Shown here: piece by piece, positions 40,870-43,585 of the stretch | How positions within the stretch are numbered: position 1 is the stretch's first letter | How the letters are laid out: each line of letters begins with the position of its first letter | Assembly: GCF_005768555.2 (NCBI RefSeq) | Contig: NZ_VCHX02000120.1 | Location: 1-43,585, forward strand | DNA length: 43,585 nt | Direction of reading: 5' to 3' | Origin: Streptomyces sporangiiformans | GTDB lineage: Bacteria; Actinomycetota; Actinomycetes; Streptomycetales; Streptomycetaceae | The notes under the pieces: model-generated | What the model saw: only the letters and a program-made list of their open reading frames with translations | Database searches by the model: none | Told to the model about the DNA's origin: nothing | Program-made: the position numbers and the translations under genes

Positions 40870-41409
40870 TCAGAGCACGTCGCCGTCACGCCAGTCGAAA
40901 ATCAGGTCATGCAGAGGGTCGAGAGTGCCTGCTGAGGCTGAGCGGACGAAAGTGGCGCCTTCCTCGTCCGGGAGGCGCACGATCCCGTCGGGACCGAGGA
41001 CGTGGACCCGGCCCGGCCAGGGCTGCCAGCCGCGCGCCGTATACAGGCCCCCGCCCTCGGTCGTGGCGGAGAGCGCGCCGAGTGCGTACGCCCCGTCGAT
41101 CACCCGTTCAAGAGCGGCCATCACCCGGCCGCCCAGCCCCCGGCGACGGCTGTCGGTGCGGACGGCGACGCCCTCGACGTAGCCGGTGCGCAGGGAACGG
41201 CCGTGGTGCAGAACGCGGCGCTGGATCACCGCGCCGTGCGCGACGAGACCGGTGTCGTCGTGGACGAGGGCGTGGATGCCGCCGAGGGTGTGGTCCCAGT
41301 CCTGGTCGCCGAAGTCTCCCTCGAAGGCGTCGTCCAAGAGGCCGCGGACGGCGCGGAGTTCGGCAGGGGCGAGATCCGCCGTATGGGCGGTGCGCAGACG
41401 GATGGCCAT
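40870..41409 (-). CDS. Aminoglycoside 2'-N-acetyltransferase (AAC(2')) homologue
   Basis: A 179-aa GNAT enzyme that closely follows the AAC(2')-I pattern of mycobacteria: RTAHTADLAPAELRAVRGLL, then FEGDFGDQDWDHTLGGIHAL, VAHGAVIQRRVLHHGRSLRT, GYVEGVAVRTDSRRRGLGGR (acetyl-CoA loop R-R-G-L-G-G), AYALGALSATTEGGGLYTAR, GWQPWPGRVHVLGPDG and the ending LHDLIFDWRDGDVL. AAC(2') enzymes acetylate the 2'-amino group of gentamicin-like aminoglycosides; many chromosomal copies have unclear native substrates. The ATG at 41409 has only a weak GGGGAA upstream. No aminoglycoside pathway is nearby. Confidence 0.82.
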   Translation of the reverse strand: MAIRLRTAHTADLAPAELRAVRGLLDDAFEGDFGDQDWDHTLGGIHALVHDDTGLVAHGAVIQRRVLHHGRSLRTGYVEGVAVRTDSRRRGLGGRVMAALERVIDGAYALGALSATTEGGGLYTARGWQPWPGRVHVLGPDGIVRLPDEEGATFVRSASAGTLDPLHDLIFDWRDGDVL

Positions 41410-41524
41410 CGGCCCAGTATTCCCCGCGGCGTTCCCCGGGGCATGCGCGGCTGCCGGGTGGCGGGGAATTCGGGCCTGCCGAACTCCCCACTCCCCACCT
41501 GCTCGGCAGCCGCTGAACACTTAC

Positions 41525-41573
41525 TGAACCGTTCATCAGCAATCCGATGTCTGATGCTGCCAGACTTCTTGAC
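41525..41573 (+). promoter_or_regulatory. Promoter/operator region of the GH97 gene
   Basis: Palindrome TGAACCGTTCA at 41525-41535 and a perfect -35 TTGACA at 41568-41573, the latter inside a CTTGA-N6-TCAAG inverted repeat; the -10 (CACCCT or TACACC) is weak. Direct repeats of GATGTCTG occur near 41546 and 41608. It looks like a sugar-responsive control region, but the regulator is unknown. Confidence 0.4.
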
Positions 41574-41634
41574 ACCCCTCAAGAGCCCCTACACCCTCAC
41601 AGTCATCGGATGTCTGCGACAGGAGGGGTTCCAC

Positions 41635-43548
41635 ATGGCGGTCCAACCCCGGGCCCGCACCATCGTGTCAATGCTCTGCTCCGCGCTTCTCGCCACCACC
41701 GCGGCGACGCTTCCCGCCCACGCCGAGTCACCTGCGGCCCCCGCATCCTGGGAGGTGCGCGGCCCGCTCGGCTCCCCCACGGCCGTGGTCTCCCTCGATC
41801 CGGCCGACGGCAGCCCGACCCTCGCCGTCAGACGCGCCGGCCGCACGGTCCTCGAACCGTCCCCCGTCGGCCTCGTCACCGAACAGGCCGACTTCTCCAA
41901 AGGGTTGACCTTCACCGGCCGCACCGACCGCGCGATCAGCGAGCGCTACACCATTCCCACCGGCAAGTCCCACGAGCGGCTCGTCCGGATGACTGAGTCC
42001 CGCTTCCGCTTCCGTACGGCCGACGGCGCCCGCCTCGACCTGCTGACCCGGGTCGCCCCGGACGGCGTCGCGTATCGCTACGTCCTGCCGGAAGACCACG
42101 GCGACGTCGTACGCGAGGCCTCCGCCTTCACTCTCCCCTCCACCGCCGAGGCCGTCATCAGCGCCTACCGCCGGGACAACGAACTCCCCTTCGTCCGCTA
42201 CCAGTCGGCGGCCGCGGTACCGGCGGGCACGTACTCGATGCAGGCCCTGTTCAAGACGGACGGCGGCTACGCCCTGGTCGCCGAGTCGGACCTGAACGGC
42301 AGCTACGCCGGCTCCCACCTCACGCACACCGCCGACTCGCCGACGTTCGGCGTGAGTCCGTGGAACGACGAGCCGATCCAGGTGTCCGGCTCGCTCACCA
42401 CCCCCTGGCGCGCGGTGATCACCGGTGATCTGGCGACGGTCACCGAGTCGACGTTCACCGACGACCTCGCTCCCAAGTCCCGCGTCCGCGACACCTCCTG
42501 GATCAAGCCGGGCCCGGCACTGTGGACGTGGCTCGCGGGCGGCAAGGAGGCGGGGCAGAGCCTGGAGGCCCAGAAGAAGTACGTCGACTACGCGGCCGAC
42601 CGCGGCTGGCCGTACGAGGTCGTCGACGCGGGCTGGTACTACAAGCCCGGGCAGTGGGACGTCATCGACCCCGACTGGCAGACGAACAGCTGGATGCCCG
42701 AGCTCGTGCGCCACGGCAAGGAACGCGGCGTCGAGATCCAGGTCTGGCTCCACTACACCCTGCTCACCGACCCCGTGGAACGCGAGAAGTGGCTGTCCAC
42801 ACTGGAGCGTTGGGGCGTCAAGGGCGTGAAGATCGACTTCATGGACTCGGAGTCGCAGGAGCGCATGCGCTGGTACGACGACGCGCTGGAAGACACCGCC
42901 AAGCACCACCTCATGGTCAACTTCCATGGCTCCACGATCCCCAAGGGCATCCAGCGGACCTGGCCGCACGTCATGACGCTGGAGGGCGTCGGCGGTGAGG
43001 AGAAGCGCAACAACACGGCGGTGCAGCTGGCCGCGCTGCCCTTCACCCGTAACGTCATCGGCTCCATGGACTTCACCCCGGGCGCCTTCCACCGCCCGTT
43101 CCGCCCCAACGTCCAGTCGGACGCGGGTGAGTTGGGTCTGACCGTCCTCTACGAGTCCGGCATCCAGAACCTCGCCGGCACTCCGGAGTCGTACGACGCC
43201 CGCCCCGAGGCACGCCGCTATCTGGAGCAACTGCCCACCGGCTGGGAGGAGACCCGCCTGCTCACCGGCGACCCGGGCCGCTCCGCGGTGCTGGCCCGCA
43301 AAGCGCCCGACGGCCGCTGGTTCATCGGCGGCACGTTCGCCGGGGCGGCCCAGGACGTGGACGTACCCTTGCGTCTCGGCGCGGGCAAGTGGCTCGTGGA
43401 GACCGTGACCGACGGCCCGTCGGGCCTGGTCCGCGCGCCGCATGTGGTCCGCGGCGGCGACACCCTCACCGTCCCGGTGGTGGCGGACGGCGGGTTCGCC
43501 GCGCTCGCCTGCCGCTGGTACGCGGGCCGCACGAGCTGCGACCGCTGA
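41635..43548 (+). CDS. Secreted glycoside hydrolase family 97 enzyme
   Basis: A 637-aa enzyme; AGGAGG precedes the ATG. Signal peptide about 1-34 (RTIVSMLCSALLATTAATLPAHA). The N-terminal beta-sandwich domain runs from about 37 to 280 (VRGPLGSPTAVVSLDPADGSPTL ... MQALFKTDGGYALVAESDL). The (beta/alpha)8 barrel starts at PGPALWTWLAGGKEAGQS, with YEVVDAGWYYKPGQWD, VEIQVWLHYTLL, GVKGVKIDFMDSESQERM and MTLEGVGGEEKRNN. The Asp of KIDFMD fits the nucleophile of the retaining alpha-galactosidase branch of GH97, and the Glu of TLEGVGGEE the acid/base. A C-terminal beta-domain ends with LACRWYAGRTSC. It would hydrolyse alpha-galactosides or related sugars outside the cell. Intact; the last 37 bases of the window hold nothing further. 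Confidence 0.88.
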   Translation: MAVQPRARTIVSMLCSALLATTAATLPAHAESPAAPASWEVRGPLGSPTAVVSLDPADGSPTLAVRRAGRTVLEPSPVGLVTEQADFSKGLTFTGRTDRAISERYTIPTGKSHERLVRMTESRFRFRTADGARLDLLTRVAPDGVAYRYVLPEDHGDVVREASAFTLPSTAEAVISAYRRDNELPFVRYQSAAAVPAGTYSMQALFKTDGGYALVAESDLNGSYAGSHLTHTADSPTFGVSPWNDEPIQVSGSLTTPWRAVITGDLATVTESTFTDDLAPKSRVRDTSWIKPGPALWTWLAGGKEAGQSLEAQKKYVDYAADRGWPYEVVDAGWYYKPGQWDVIDPDWQTNSWMPELVRHGKERGVEIQVWLHYTLLTDPVEREKWLSTLERWGVKGVKIDFMDSESQERMRWYDDALEDTAKHHLMVNFHGSTIPKGIQRTWPHVMTLEGVGGEEKRNNTAVQLAALPFTRNVIGSMDFTPGAFHRPFRPNVQSDAGELGLTVLYESGIQNLAGTPESYDARPEARRYLEQLPTGWEETRLLTGDPGRSAVLARKAPDGRWFIGGTFAGAAQDVDVPLRLGAGKWLVETVTDGPSGLVRAPHVVRGGDTLTVPVVADGGFAALACRWYAGRTSCDR

Positions 43549-43585
43549 ACAACAGCGACGCAGCCGCCCCCGCTCCGGATTCCCG

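Overview
The window is high-GC, with a strong G/C bias at third codon positions, GTG/TTG starts preceded by GGAG-type ribosome binding sites, and a few rare TTA codons. Gene content and order (two cvn conservons, then accE/accB, and further on cimA, ilvE and leuB) match, from memory, the core chromosome of Streptomyces (the S. coelicolor SCO5544 to SCO5521 neighbourhood). It is almost certainly a Streptomyces chromosome segment. All function calls come from reading the sequence; no database search was run.

Layout. 1-8140: the end of one conservon (cvnA tail, cvnB, cvnC, cvnD) and a complete second one (cvnA-B-C-D), i.e. a sensor-kinase-like protein, a roadblock protein, a DUF742 protein and a Ras-like GTPase. 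8155-10116: facing terminators, then accB-accE of an acyl-CoA carboxylase on the minus strand. 10271-13537: a small unknown protein and a YceI protein sharing a GTTGAA/TTCAAC control region, a cell-wall amidase, a small membrane protein and an acetyltransferase. 13562-14965: a Cmx/CmlR-type chloramphenicol exporter preceded by what looks like a translational attenuator (22-codon leader ORF plus a 10-nt element exactly complementary to the ribosome binding site). 14962-18411: a decayed gene, an acetyltransferase, a secreted trypsin and a TPM-type membrane protein. 18866-20077: a CPA-type cation/proton antiporter.

20205-32783 looks like an accessory island between core genes. Its left half carries a membrane protein and two P-loop ATPases (+ strand). 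Its right half is a maturation locus of the FxsA/FxsB class: a minus-strand operon with a short precursor-like peptide, a 1230-aa MinD-like/TIR-like/NB-ARC/TPR protein and an unknown 338-aa protein, and divergently a radical SAM/SPASM enzyme translationally coupled to an HExxH-type peptide-modifying enzyme. The peptide keeps the family body but lacks the canonical FxSxx C-terminus and offers F-V-T instead. This is the best candidate for an undescribed system here.

32876-38649 returns to branched-chain amino-acid synthesis on the minus strand: cimA with a likely Ile-codon leader peptide and attenuator, a secreted beta-propeller protein with a TTA second codon, ilvE, and leuB. CimA and LeuB feed 2-oxobutyrate synthesis for isoleucine, LeuB also serves leucine, and IlvE does the last transamination. 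38826-43548: a secreted purple-acid-phosphatase-like enzyme, a conserved-looking 42-aa basic protein, an AAC(2')-type aminoglycoside acetyltransferase homologue and a secreted GH97 glycosidase.
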